A DNA stretch of 64,000 bases from Lysinibacillus irui. Lineage in GTDB: Bacteria > Bacillota > Bacilli > Bacillales_A > Planococcaceae. The DNA is taken from positions 2,473,501-2,537,500 of the forward strand of contig NZ_CP113527.1 in assembly GCF_028877475.1 (NCBI RefSeq), written 5' to 3'. Made by a program: the position numbers and the translations under genes. The notes beneath the pieces are model-generated. The model was not told where the DNA came from. It did no database searches and saw nothing but the letters and a program-made list of their open reading frames with translations. Below are positions 40,597 through 48,583 of this stretch, piece after piece. Every line of letters begins with the position of its first letter. Position 1 is the first letter of the stretch.

Positions 40597-40830
40597 TCAC
40601 CCCCCACTGATTGGTGGTATAAAAGCGATCGTGTCACCCGAGTTGATAATCGTTGTATCTGTCGCAAATTCCTCGTTAATGGCTGTCATCATTTGTTGTA
40701 ATGATAGCTCCGGATACTGCTGTTCCATCCACTCTTTCAATTGAGCAACCGACACATCTGAGAGCTCTACCGTGAGCTTCGATTTCCCAACTACTTCCTG
40801 TAAGTGAGCAAATAATAAAATATTAATCAC
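40597..40830 (-). CDS. moaD: Molybdopterin synthase sulfur-carrier subunit MoaD
   Basis: A 77-aa ubiquitin-fold protein, MINILLFAHLQEVVGKSKLT, ending DTIAFIPPISGG with the Gly-Gly tail that is adenylated and thiocarboxylated. It donates sulfur to cyclic pyranopterin monophosphate in molybdopterin synthase. Start is GTG at 40830 with GGAGG 6 bp upstream; it overlaps the moaE end by 8 bp. Last gene of the moeB-moeA-mobB-moaE-moaD operon. Confidence 0.94.
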   Translation of the reverse strand: MINILLFAHLQEVVGKSKLTVELSDVSVAQLKEWMEQQYPELSLQQMMTAINEEFATDTTIINSGDTIAFIPPISGG

Positions 40831-41302
40831 ACTTTTCCTCCTCCTGAATGGCAGGTTTTCCTTGCGGATAAGGGACATTTTCTAATTGATCGCCAATCCA
40901 TTCAGTCCCGTCCTCCCAATGTTCTTTTTTCCATATCGGCACAATTTGCTTTATGCGGTCAATCGCATATTCATTCGCCCTATAGGCCACTTTACGATGT
41001 GGTGATGAAACAGCAATGACTACAGCGATATCCGAAATAGCTAAATGACCTACACGATGGGTGATGGCCACTTTCACTTCTGACCATTGTTCTTGTATTT
41101 CCTTTGCAATCTGTTCAAACATTTTAATTGCCATAGCAGGATAGGCTTGATACTCTAAATGCAATGTTTTTTTACCATTCGTCATTTCACGCACGGTGCC
41201 AATGAAAAGTGTAATAGCCCCAGCATTTCGATTAAGTACTTTTTGTCTTACTTCCTCTACATCAATAGGTTTATCAATAATTTCAAATAATGCTGACGTC
41301 AT
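40823..41302 (-). CDS. moaE: Molybdopterin synthase catalytic subunit MoaE
   Basis: A 159-aa protein with the MoaE core: AGAITLFIGTVREMTNGKKT, LEYQAYPAMAIKMFEQIAKE, HRVGHLAISDIAVVIAVSSP (His/Arg of the substrate pocket), and IVPIWKKEHWEDGTEWIGDQ with the catalytic Lys pair. It converts cPMP to molybdopterin together with MoaD. The ATG at 41302 overlaps the mobB stop (ATGA) and has a weak AGGA; the ORF is open further upstream. Confidence 0.95.
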   Translation of the reverse strand: MTSALFEIIDKPIDVEEVRQKVLNRNAGAITLFIGTVREMTNGKKTLHLEYQAYPAMAIKMFEQIAKEIQEQWSEVKVAITHRVGHLAISDIAVVIAVSSPHRKVAYRANEYAIDRIKQIVPIWKKEHWEDGTEWIGDQLENVPYPQGKPAIQEEEKCD

Positions 41303-41823
41303 GATGGTTTCCTCATTTCCTTCCATAAAAACTTCATATACTGTGCTTCTTCATGAATTGAAAAGGCTGGAATAGCTAGTGACGAATCAAGTGGATAGCT
41401 TGGCCAATAGAGCACACAAATAATATTAGAAACTTGTTGTAGTAAAGCTTCATCCTGTGCTGTTCGTAAGAGCACGATCTTCGGATAATGTTCTTTTTTA
41501 TAGCCTTCAATTAGAATGACATCCAGTGGAAAGGATGCATACATTTCTAGTATTTCAGCCAGATGCCAATGATTTTGGTGAATACTCATCCGTAAAGTAC
41601 CTGCTCCCGCAACTGCCGTGACATCTGCTCCCGCCTTCTCATGACGACCACTATCCTTCGAAGCATCTACGTGTGGTACTCCACCATGTCCATGATGCTT
41701 AATGGTCCCTACTCGTAGTCCTGCTGCTGTAGCTTGCTTGATCAGTTGCTCCATTAATGTCGTCTTTCCACTATTTTGATAGCCAACTATCTGTAGGATT
41801 TTTCGATTTTGTCCCAAGGCCAC
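41299..41823 (-). CDS. mobB: Molybdopterin-guanine dinucleotide biosynthesis protein MobB
   Basis: A 174-aa P-loop GTPase-like protein: ILQIVGYQNSGKTTLMEQLI (Walker A), VGTIKHHGHGG, then DASKDSGRHEKAGADVTAVA, and LIEGYKKEHYPKIVLLR. It binds GTP and helps MobA form the guanine-dinucleotide cofactor used by FdhA-type enzymes. GTG start at 41823 inside moeA (overlap 37 bp), with GGAA before it. Confidence 0.94.
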   Translation of the reverse strand: MALGQNRKILQIVGYQNSGKTTLMEQLIKQATAAGLRVGTIKHHGHGGVPHVDASKDSGRHEKAGADVTAVAGAGTLRMSIHQNHWHLAEILEMYASFPLDVILIEGYKKEHYPKIVLLRTAQDEALLQQVSNIICVLYWPSYPLDSSLAIPAFSIHEEAQYMKFLWKEMRKPS

Positions 41824-43076
41824 TCACTTCCTTGTTTATCTTCTAACAATAGGACTGCTACTGACATCCCTTTTTCATAGCCCCGTGAGCCACCCGGTAA
41901 AACGATAAAAGCATTGGCTGTCGCTAAAGATGACACCGCACTTGATTTATCAAACCCAGATGGGACAGCAACTAACTGACCTTTTTCATAGTAGGCACTC
42001 GCTCGTACGAAGCGTGTAAATGGATTAGGCTTTGTAAAATCTGCTCCTAAAATCGCTTGCTCTCGACGTAAATGTGGTTTTTGATTGCCACATGCAGTAC
42101 GAATAATTGGGCGTACAAATAGCTCAAAGCCTACATAGCAAGCTGAAGGATTACCAGAAAGTCCAAATAGTAATTGTCCCCTGCGAGCCGCTACCGTTGT
42201 CACACTACCTGGGCGCATTGCTATTTTATTAAACAATACCTTTGCATCGATCGCTTCATAAATGGCTGGTAAGTAATCATAATCACCTACAGAAACGCCA
42301 CCCGTTGTAATGAGAACATCGACTTCCTGTAAGGCTTTTTCCACATGCTCAATACATAAATTGAGATCATCGCTTAATTTGCCGAAATATTTTACTTCTG
42401 CGCCAGCACGTTCAATTTGAGCCATCATCATATACGCATTACTATTTCGAATTTTACCAGGCTGTAAAGGTTCACCTGGCTCTAGTAATTCGCTACCAGT
42501 AGCAATCACACCAATGACAGGTCTACGATAAACAGGCACTTGCTCATAACCAAAAGTAGCGAGTAAGGCCATGACTCCTGGGTTAATATATTGCCCTCGT
42601 TCAATGAGGATGGCACCTTGCTGCACATCTTCTCCCTTGTAGGATATATTGGTACCCGCCTCAAATGACCGTTTAATTGACATATACTTTTGGTCATTTT
42701 CCTCAAACGTATACGTTAATTCCAGCATCACAACTACATCACACCCTTGTGGTATAGGCGCACCTGTCATAATACGGACAGCTTGTCGTTCGCCAACAAC
42801 CTCGTCATAGACATAGCCTGCACCAATTTCCCCAACGACCTGAAAACGGACTGGTTGCTGCGAGGAAGCTTCTCGGCTATCAATAGAACGAATAGCATAT
42901 CCATCATAAGGGGAACGATCGAAGGCAGGTACATCATGGTCAGCTCGAATAGCTTCTGCTATAAAACGTCCATGAACGTGCGTTAATGGCACAAGCTCCT
43001 TTTTTGCTTGAAAGGCATAATCCATTACACGATGAACAGCTTCTGCCACAGGAATTGGTTGTCTTTTTTCTACCAT
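41787..43076 (-). CDS. moeA: Molybdopterin molybdenumtransferase MoeA
   Basis: A 429-aa protein with the MoeA domains in order: domain I/II with DHDVPAFDRSPYDGYAIRS and IMTGAPIPQGCDVVVMLE; the MoCF domain with TGSELLEPGEPLQPGKIRNS, ITTGGVSVGDYDYLP and LFGLSGNPSACYVGFELFV; and the C-terminal domain IV. It inserts molybdate into adenylated molybdopterin. Start at 43076 with AAAGGAG; a GTG at 43085 overlaps this SD. Confidence 0.96.
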   Translation of the reverse strand: MVEKRQPIPVAEAVHRVMDYAFQAKKELVPLTHVHGRFIAEAIRADHDVPAFDRSPYDGYAIRSIDSREASSQQPVRFQVVGEIGAGYVYDEVVGERQAVRIMTGAPIPQGCDVVVMLELTYTFEENDQKYMSIKRSFEAGTNISYKGEDVQQGAILIERGQYINPGVMALLATFGYEQVPVYRRPVIGVIATGSELLEPGEPLQPGKIRNSNAYMMMAQIERAGAEVKYFGKLSDDLNLCIEHVEKALQEVDVLITTGGVSVGDYDYLPAIYEAIDAKVLFNKIAMRPGSVTTVAARRGQLLFGLSGNPSACYVGFELFVRPIIRTACGNQKPHLRREQAILGADFTKPNPFTRFVRASAYYEKGQLVAVPSGFDKSSAVSSLATANAFIVLPGGSRGYEKGMSVAVLLLEDKQGSEWPWDKIEKSYR

Positions 43077-43089
43077 TCGGTACACTCCT

Positions 43090-44106
43090 TTAACCTAATA
43101 AACGATAGTAAATGCTTTTAGCTTTTTGTATATCTTGTATTCCATGTATAACGACACGACCATCTTGAAAAATAACGATTCGATAATCCTCGGCTTGACA
43201 TGATAGCAAGTAAGGATTTTTTTGAATTTCACCGTAGGGACGAAGCTGGTTGGCTAGCTGCTCCAACTGATAATAAATCGGCTTCGGAGGTCGTATTTGT
43301 ACTGCATCTCGTCCACAAAGAATCTCTAATTTCGTTTGATTTTCATAGGATAAATAAGGATAGATTGGTTTGCTACCACAAGAGGGACAATCCTCCTGCC
43401 TTATTTTTTCCACATTGATTTCATAATGTTGATTTTGCCAAACATCAAATGTTAAATAGCTTTTTCGTAAGGCCTTTTCATCACCAACGAGTAGCTTTAA
43501 AACCTCTGCTACTTGATAGGCAGCAACGATCTGAACTGTTGGACTAATAATTCCTACCGTATCACACGTCATTCCTGTATGGGGCATAACCTTTAACAAG
43601 CAATGCAAACAAGGTGTTGTACCTGGTACAATCGTATAGGTCGCACCATAGCTACCAACACAAGAGCCATACACCCATGGAATTCGATGCTTTTGTGCAA
43701 GATCATTCATCACAAAGCGGACATCAAAATTATCTGTTGCATCAACCATGACATCGACACCTACTAATAATGGCAGAAGTGACTCTGTACAAGCATCCAT
43801 TATGGCGACATGAATATCTACCTCTTTGTTGATACTTTGGAGCCTTGTTTTGGCAGCAATCACTTTCGGTAATTTTTCCTGTGCATCTTGTTCTGTATAT
43901 AATTGCTGTCTTTGTAAATTACTCCATTCTACATAATCACGATCAATGAGCGTCAGCTTACCAACACCAGCACGGACAAGAGCTTCTGCACTAGCACTTC
44001 CCAATGCACCCGCACCTATAATGAGGACATGTTTTTGCTGGATGGACTGCTGCCCTGCTTGTCCGATAGAATTAAATAATTGTTGTCTAGAATATCTATT
44101 TTGCAT
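43090..44106 (-). CDS. moeB: MoeB/ThiF-type adenylyltransferase with C-terminal extension
   Basis: A 338-aa E1-like enzyme. ATP site HVLIIGAGALGSASAEALVR (residues 26-45), LIDRDYVEWSNLQRQQLYTE, VDATDNFDVRFVMND, the zinc Cys CLHCLLK and CPSCGSK, and TPCLHC near the catalytic loop. It activates the MoaD C-terminus. The ~90-residue C-terminal part after CPSCGSK is not a clear rhodanese domain. First gene of the minus-strand cofactor operon, divergent from moaB. Confidence 0.92.
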   Translation of the reverse strand: MQNRYSRQQLFNSIGQAGQQSIQQKHVLIIGAGALGSASAEALVRAGVGKLTLIDRDYVEWSNLQRQQLYTEQDAQEKLPKVIAAKTRLQSINKEVDIHVAIMDACTESLLPLLVGVDVMVDATDNFDVRFVMNDLAQKHRIPWVYGSCVGSYGATYTIVPGTTPCLHCLLKVMPHTGMTCDTVGIISPTVQIVAAYQVAEVLKLLVGDEKALRKSYLTFDVWQNQHYEINVEKIRQEDCPSCGSKPIYPYLSYENQTKLEILCGRDAVQIRPPKPIYYQLEQLANQLRPYGEIQKNPYLLSCQAEDYRIVIFQDGRVVIHGIQDIQKAKSIYYRLLG

Positions 44107-44214
44107 AACAATGGGGCCTTTCTTTCTATGAATTTTCGTTTGACCTTTTGCTTTATAGCATTATAATAAAAGCAATGTTTTTCAGTAAAACACGAATGAA
44201 GGAGGTCTTTTACT

Positions 44215-44709
44215 GTGCATCCCACACATCACCAGCAACCCATTCAAGTTGCAATTTTAACCGTTAGTGACACACGCACAAAGGCAGATGATCATGCAGG
44301 TCAGCGTATTCAATCCTTGCTTCAAGAAGCTACATTTGAAGTAAGAGACTATCAACTAACAAAGGATGAACCACAGGATATCGCCATGCATGTGAAGAAT
44401 TGGTGCAGTGATCCGACAATCAATACCGTTATTGTCACAGGTGGAACAGGATTTACACCAAGAGACCAAACCTATGACACCATTCTGCCGCTTTTTGAAA
44501 AGGAAATGATGGGATTTGGTGAGTTGTTTCGAACACTTAGTTTTGAAGAAATTGGTCCAAAAGCAATGTTTAGTCGGGCAACAGCTGGTAGCCGTCAGCA
44601 AACAGCTATCTATGTATTACCCGGTTCCACCAATGCAGTGACACTAGCTATGACAAAGCTTATTGTTCCAACAGTCCAACATTTTGTCGGTGAGTTGAAT
44701 CGCTTATGA
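44215..44709 (+). CDS. moaB: Molybdenum cofactor biosynthesis protein MoaB
   Basis: A 164-aa MoaB/Mog-type protein: VAILTVSDTRTKADDHAGQR, then VIVTGGTGFTPRDQTYDTIL (the GGTGxxxRD motif), FGELFRTLSFEEIGPKAMFS and VLPGSTNAVTLAM. It adenylates molybdopterin before Mo insertion by MoeA. GTG start with GGAGG upstream. It overlaps mobA by 4 bp in a divergent plus-strand operon moaB-mobA-moaC. Confidence 0.95.
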   Translation: MHPTHHQQPIQVAILTVSDTRTKADDHAGQRIQSLLQEATFEVRDYQLTKDEPQDIAMHVKNWCSDPTINTVIVTGGTGFTPRDQTYDTILPLFEKEMMGFGELFRTLSFEEIGPKAMFSRATAGSRQQTAIYVLPGSTNAVTLAMTKLIVPTVQHFVGELNRL

Positions 44710-45296
44710 AAATAGCAGGTGTTGTGTTAGCTGGCGGGCTATCCTCTCGCTATGGTCAGCCTAAAATGTTTGAACTGTTTGCTGGGCAGCCTTTATATAA
44801 ACATAGTCTCATAGCCTTACAAAAAAATCAGCTAGATCCTCTCATCATTGCTACGAACGCACACCTACAACAGATGTTTGAGCAGGAAGATGTCCAATGG
44901 GTTATCGAAGAGCAGCCACATCAAGGACCTCTTTTTGCCCTGCACCATTTAATGAAAGCCAATCCTGATGTAGAATGGTTCTTTGTTGTAGCGAGCGATA
45001 TGCCTTATATGAATGCAGATTTTATTGAGAAAATGCTTAGTAAAATTAATGACGAATATGATGCTATTGTTCCTAGACAAGCCCAACGCGATCAACCATT
45101 AGCTGCATTATATCGGCGCACTGCTTTACCAAAGGCGCAACAGTTAACGGAGCAAAACAAACGCAGTATGAAAGTGCTGTTAGAGCAAGTTCGTGTTTGC
45201 TATGTCCCTTTTGAGGACAATTGCCTAACATTTATCAATATCAATGCCCAACAAGATTGGTCACAAACTAGTAAAAAGGAGTCTAACAATGAATAA
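44706..45296 (+). CDS. mobA: Molybdenum cofactor guanylyltransferase MobA
   Basis: A 196-aa nucleotidyltransferase: AGVVLAGGLSSRYGQPKMFE with the GGxSxRxGxxK GTP motif (Lys at about 20), ASDMPYMNADFIEKM (metal Asp), and RDQPLAALYRRT. It attaches GMP to molybdopterin to give the guanine-dinucleotide form. It overlaps moaB (ATGA) and ends inside the start of moaC (8 bp). Confidence 0.94.
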   Translation: MKIAGVVLAGGLSSRYGQPKMFELFAGQPLYKHSLIALQKNQLDPLIIATNAHLQQMFEQEDVQWVIEEQPHQGPLFALHHLMKANPDVEWFFVVASDMPYMNADFIEKMLSKINDEYDAIVPRQAQRDQPLAALYRRTALPKAQQLTEQNKRSMKVLLEQVRVCYVPFEDNCLTFININAQQDWSQTSKKESNNE

Positions 45297-45771
45297 TTTC
45301 ACACACTGGAACGAGGAAGGTCGTCCCAAAATGGTCGATATATCAGCAAAAGAAGTCACAACACGTATAGCCATTGCTCGCAGTACGATTACTTTATCTG
45401 ATGCCGTCTATGAAGCCATTCAACAAGGTGGCATTAAAAAAGGTGATCCGACACAAGTTGCTCAAATTGCAGGGATTATGGGTGCAAAAAAAACGGCCGA
45501 TATCATTCCTATGTGCCATCCCATCATGCTTCAAGGCACAGATTTCCAATTTGACTATGAAAAAGCAGAACATGGCTATGAGCTCCATATTCAAGCTACT
45601 GTTAAATGTAGCGGGAAAACAGGTGTTGAAATGGAAGCCCTTACTGCTGTGTCAATTGCTGCATTAACTTTTTATGATATGTGTAAAGCCGTTGATAAAA
45701 CAATGGTCATTAAAGAAACCTACCTTGTTGAAAAAACAGGTGGAAAAAGTGGCACTTTTGTGCATAAATAA
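45289..45771 (+). CDS. moaC: Cyclic pyranopterin monophosphate synthase MoaC
   Basis: A 160-aa protein: MVDISAKEVTTRIAIARSTI near the start, AQIAGIMGAKKTADIIPMCH, GKTGVEMEALTAVSIAALTF, then YDMCKAVDKTMVI. Conserved Lys (AKKTAD), His (PMCHP), Glu-Met-Glu and Lys/Asp residues of MoaC are present. It converts the MoaA product to cPMP. The start ATG 45289 has AAAAGGAG; the ORF open from 45244 overlaps mobA. Confidence 0.95.
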   Translation: MNNFTHWNEEGRPKMVDISAKEVTTRIAIARSTITLSDAVYEAIQQGGIKKGDPTQVAQIAGIMGAKKTADIIPMCHPIMLQGTDFQFDYEKAEHGYELHIQATVKCSGKTGVEMEALTAVSIAALTFYDMCKAVDKTMVIKETYLVEKTGGKSGTFVHK

Positions 45772-45809
45772 ACAGAAAAATTCGGCATCATTTTGCCGAT
45801 TTTTTCTGT
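45772..45809. terminator. Bidirectional terminator between moaC and moaA
   Basis: ACAGAAAAATTCGGCA pairs with TGCCGATTTTTTCTGT (one shift), with its U-rich strand inside the stem and flanks. It lies between convergent stops. Confidence 0.8.
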
Positions 45810-45817
45810 TTTATGCT

Positions 45818-46834
45818 CTACCCTCCTATATGAGACATTTCGATTTTTGCATGTTTCCTCTTTGCCATTGTTTGTTCATTGCGTTCATCAGAATAGCGAT
45901 CATTTCTTTTTGTCCAAACAGTTGTAATACAGTCCATAATGGCCGCATCATTTTGCCCTGAACGCAATAAATCTCTTAAATCTGTACCTTCTGTAGCAAA
46001 TAAACAAGTGTATAATGTTCCTTCTGCAGAGAGACGCGCACGAGAACATGTGGAACAGAAGGAATCCGTCACAGATGAGATGACACCAATTTCCCCCTGT
46101 GCGTCTTGATACTGATAACGCGTTGCTACTTCCCCTTTGTAATTTGGAGCTACTGGCTGTATCGGAGAAAACGAATGAATTTGCTCAATGATGTCTTTTT
46201 TAGATACTACATCATCTAATCGCCAACCATTCGAATTACCTACGTCCATATATTCAATAAAGCGTAGAATATGCTGTTTTTCTTTAAAAAATTGAGCCAT
46301 TGTGACAATATCTTGATCATTCTTGCCTTTTTGAACAACCATATTTATCTTTACTTGTAAACCCGCTTCTGCTGCCTTTTCAATTCCCTCTAACACCGTT
46401 AATACCTTTCCTCGATGGCCATTCATCTCGAAAAAACGTTCATCATTGAGTGAATCTAAACTAATTGAAACTCGGGATAATCCTGCCTTTGCCAGTGGCT
46501 GGGCATATTTTTTTAATAATGAACCATTTGTTGTTAAGGCAATATCTTCTACACCGTCTATGTGGTTAATTCGTGCGATTAATTCGGGTAAATCCCGTCT
46601 GAGCAGTGGCTCTCCACCTGTAATACGTATCTTTTTAACGCCTAACGACACAAAAATTTTTACTAAACGTTCAATCTCGTCAAAATTTAATATTTTATCA
46701 GACGGTAAAAATGCGTAATCTGGACCAAACACTTCTGCTGGCATACAATAGCGACAGCGAAAATTACAGCGATCTGTCACGGATATTCTTAAATCTCTTA
46801 ACGGTCTGTGAAGTTGGTCTTGTAGATCCGTCAT
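45818..46834 (-). CDS. moaA: GTP 3',8-cyclase MoaA (radical SAM)
   Basis: A 338-aa radical-SAM enzyme. N-terminal [4Fe-4S] motif [10 protein letters not shown] (Cys about 22, 26, 29), [17 protein letters not shown], and the C-terminal cluster [20 protein letters not shown] that binds GTP. The usual C-terminal Gly-Gly is present as HIGG. It makes the first intermediate from GTP. The ATG directly follows the fdhD stop, with AAGGAG upstream, so the two are coupled. Confidence 0.96.
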   Translation of the reverse strand: MTDLQDQLHRPLRDLRISVTDRCNFRCRYCMPAEVFGPDYAFLPSDKILNFDEIERLVKIFVSLGVKKIRITGGEPLLRRDLPELIARINHIDGVEDIALTTNGSLLKKYAQPLAKAGLSRVSISLDSLNDERFFEMNGHRGKVLTVLEGIEKAAEAGLQVKINMVVQKGKNDQDIVTMAQFFKEKQHILRFIEYMDVGNSNGWRLDDVVSKKDIIEQIHSFSPIQPVAPNYKGEVATRYQYQDAQGEIGVISSVTDSFCSTCSRARLSAEGTLYTCLFATEGTDLRDLLRSGQNDAAIMDCITTVWTKRNDRYSDERNEQTMAKRKHAKIEMSHIGG

Positions 46835-47653
46835 CTAATCTCCTTCTTTCAGTGCATTCTGAGTTGGTAATAGGATGCGTTGTGGATGTGTATAAATATT
46901 CAATGAATCCTGGCGAATAAAGCCCACTGTTGTAATACCTAGCTGTTCGGCCAATTGCAAGGCTAATTCTGTTGGTGCTGATTTAGATAAAACGATTTCA
47001 CAGCCAATTTTGGATACTTTCAAAAGAATCTCCGACGATATTCGCCCACTAAAGACGATAACCTTATCTTGCATACGAATATGATGGCGAAGACAATAGC
47101 CGTAAATTTTATCTAAAGCATTATGTCGTCCAATATCCATACGGGTTAAAACGATGCCATGGACATCACAAAGTGCGGCATTATGCACACCACCTGTTTT
47201 CTTAAAAATATCAGCCCCATCCTGCATCGCATGCATTAAACGGAAGCAATCCTCTGTTGTTATTTGCACATGAACGTCTTCCATTTTTTTCGCTACTAAT
47301 GCATCATTGGTAAACACAAAGCCCTGTCGACTCATACCACAGCAAGAGGTAATATAACGTTTGTTTTGCGTCTGCTGATAATAGGGATTGACATGCTTAG
47401 TTTTTATATGGACAAAGCCTTCCTTCTCTTGATGCCAAATTTCCTCAATATCCTCATAGCTACGAATAACTCGCTCCGAAGCTAAATAACCGATGACCAT
47501 ATCTTCCACATACTCTGGTGTACACACCATCGTAACAAATTCTTGCTGATTAATTTTTACTGTAACAGCGTATTCTGAGACAATCAAATCATCTATTTCT
47601 TTTACTTGCTGCCCTTCCACACGGACAATTTTTCGTGTTACCGCTCGATCCAT
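46835..47653 (-). CDS. fdhD: Formate dehydrogenase accessory sulfurtransferase FdhD
   Basis: A 272-aa protein: SEYAVTVKINQQEFVTMVCT start, the redox Cys loop TSCCGMSRQG (about residues 109-118), TGGVHNAALCD and RMDIGRHNALDKIYGYCLRH, RISSEILLKVSKIG. FdhD passes sulfur to the molybdenum cofactor for formate dehydrogenase. It lies between a DUF2294 gene and moaA. GGGGGA lies ~9 bp before the ATG. Confidence 0.95.
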   Translation of the reverse strand: MDRAVTRKIVRVEGQQVKEIDDLIVSEYAVTVKINQQEFVTMVCTPEYVEDMVIGYLASERVIRSYEDIEEIWHQEKEGFVHIKTKHVNPYYQQTQNKRYITSCCGMSRQGFVFTNDALVAKKMEDVHVQITTEDCFRLMHAMQDGADIFKKTGGVHNAALCDVHGIVLTRMDIGRHNALDKIYGYCLRHHIRMQDKVIVFSGRISSEILLKVSKIGCEIVLSKSAPTELALQLAEQLGITTVGFIRQDSLNIYTHPQRILLPTQNALKEGD

Positions 47654-47665
47654 CAGGCATTCCCC

Positions 47666-48013
47666 CTACTCACTGATGTTCTTTTCAAAAACAAAGACGG
47701 AAATCGCAAAATCCTCTTCGATTTTTATATCTGAAAATAAGTGAAGCAATTTACTGCCCATCAATTCTTCCATTCCCTCTGGCGGTGATTGCGTATATAA
47801 ATCTTGAATCATACTTGTTCTTGCAGCATGTACCATTTTTAACCCTTCAGGTGTACTGGCAATGAATTTTTCTGTTGGGGTAATATTTCCATACAAAGTA
47901 GATACAGCCATATTTTCAACAAAAACGGTATGGATACGCTCTGGTCCTTTACCGAATAATTCCTTACGCAACTTTCGAATCATGTCATTAAATTCATGTA
48001 CTTTTTTAGACAT
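47666..48013 (-). CDS. DUF2294 family protein
   Basis: A 115-aa protein, MSKKVHEFNDMIRKLRKELF, with GKGPERIHTVFVENMAVSTL, YGNITPTEKFIASTPEGLKM and HAARTSMIQDLY. These match the DUF2294 family (Na+-translocating-type associated, function unknown), which is regularly seen beside formate dehydrogenase genes. Start at 48013 with AGGAG ~10 bp upstream; the ORF is open to 48043. First gene of a minus-strand transcript with fdhD and moaA. Confidence 0.88.
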   Translation of the reverse strand: MSKKVHEFNDMIRKLRKELFGKGPERIHTVFVENMAVSTLYGNITPTEKFIASTPEGLKMVHAARTSMIQDLYTQSPPEGMEELMGSKLLHLFSDIKIEEDFAISVFVFEKNISE

Positions 48014-48128
48014 AGCAATGATTCTCCTATCGTATTTTAACATTTTTTAGTAAATTGAGATGAGGGTCACCCTTACAGTTTGTTAATGATATAGCAACAT
48101 GAAAAAAAATAAAAGAGAAAATATTTCT

Positions 48129-48143
48129 TGATAACAATTCTCA
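48129..48143. promoter_or_regulatory. Candidate Fur box
   Basis: TGATAACAATTCTCA matches the Bacillus 7-1-7 Fur site TGATAATNATTATCA at 12 of the 14 defined positions. It lies between the DUF2294 start (minus) and a strong plus-strand promoter 24 bp away. Binding is inferred from the match only. Confidence 0.45.
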
Positions 48144-48166
48144 TTTAATAAATTTTATGATAAATA

Positions 48167-48195
48167 TTGTTCATTTTGAAGGAAAGGGCTATAAT
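48167..48195 (+). promoter_or_regulatory. Sigma-A promoter of the fdhA leader / possible small RNA
   Basis: TTGTTC (48167-48172), a 17-bp spacer and perfect TATAAT (48190-48195). The start point would be near 48202. The next 180 nt end in an intrinsic terminator, 200 bp before fdhA. Confidence 0.65.
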
Positions 48196-48583
48196 CATTT
48201 ATATCACAAATGGAATTGATGTATTTTGTTCCCTATGTCATATAAAGCATAGTGTTTTTAATATTTGAATTCTATTGTATAAAAATAAAAGTAGATTGAG
48301 TTTTTAGCAAGGCCTGCTAAGAATTTTATCCACCATGAATCATTAGCATGTCTTAGACGTGCGATTTCATGGTGGATTTTTTTATTTTTTCACAACAAAG
48401 ACTTTGCTAAGTTGTTACGATCTAGCAATTTACCTATTTTGAGGTAGCTTTTAAGAACCATTGGGAATTACAATGATAACAAGACAAACTTTTCAGAAAT
48501 AACCAACTCTAATTGTTATTCCCTTTTGTCTTAAGCGTAACATATTGTCTAGTAGTCTCAACGTGCAAAAGGAGGAAGTAACC
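48196..48583 (+). other. Structured gene-free leader upstream of fdhA
   Basis: About 390 bp. After the promoter come TTAGCA-AGGCC-TGCTAA (48304-48321), the terminator at 48328-48384, the dyad TTGCTA/TAGCAA (around 48412-48436), and a nested dyad AAGACAAA...TTTTGTCTT with inner AATAAC/GTTATT (48481-48533). This is the profile of a regulated leader or a small RNA followed by a second promoter; no known riboswitch class is recognised. Confidence 0.5.
48328..48384 (+). terminator. Intrinsic terminator without upstream gene (leader or sRNA end)
   Basis: Perfect 12-bp stem ATCCACCATGAA / TTCATGGTGGAT with a 26-nt loop, followed by T7. It faces the plus strand, where no ORF precedes it. Confidence 0.8.
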
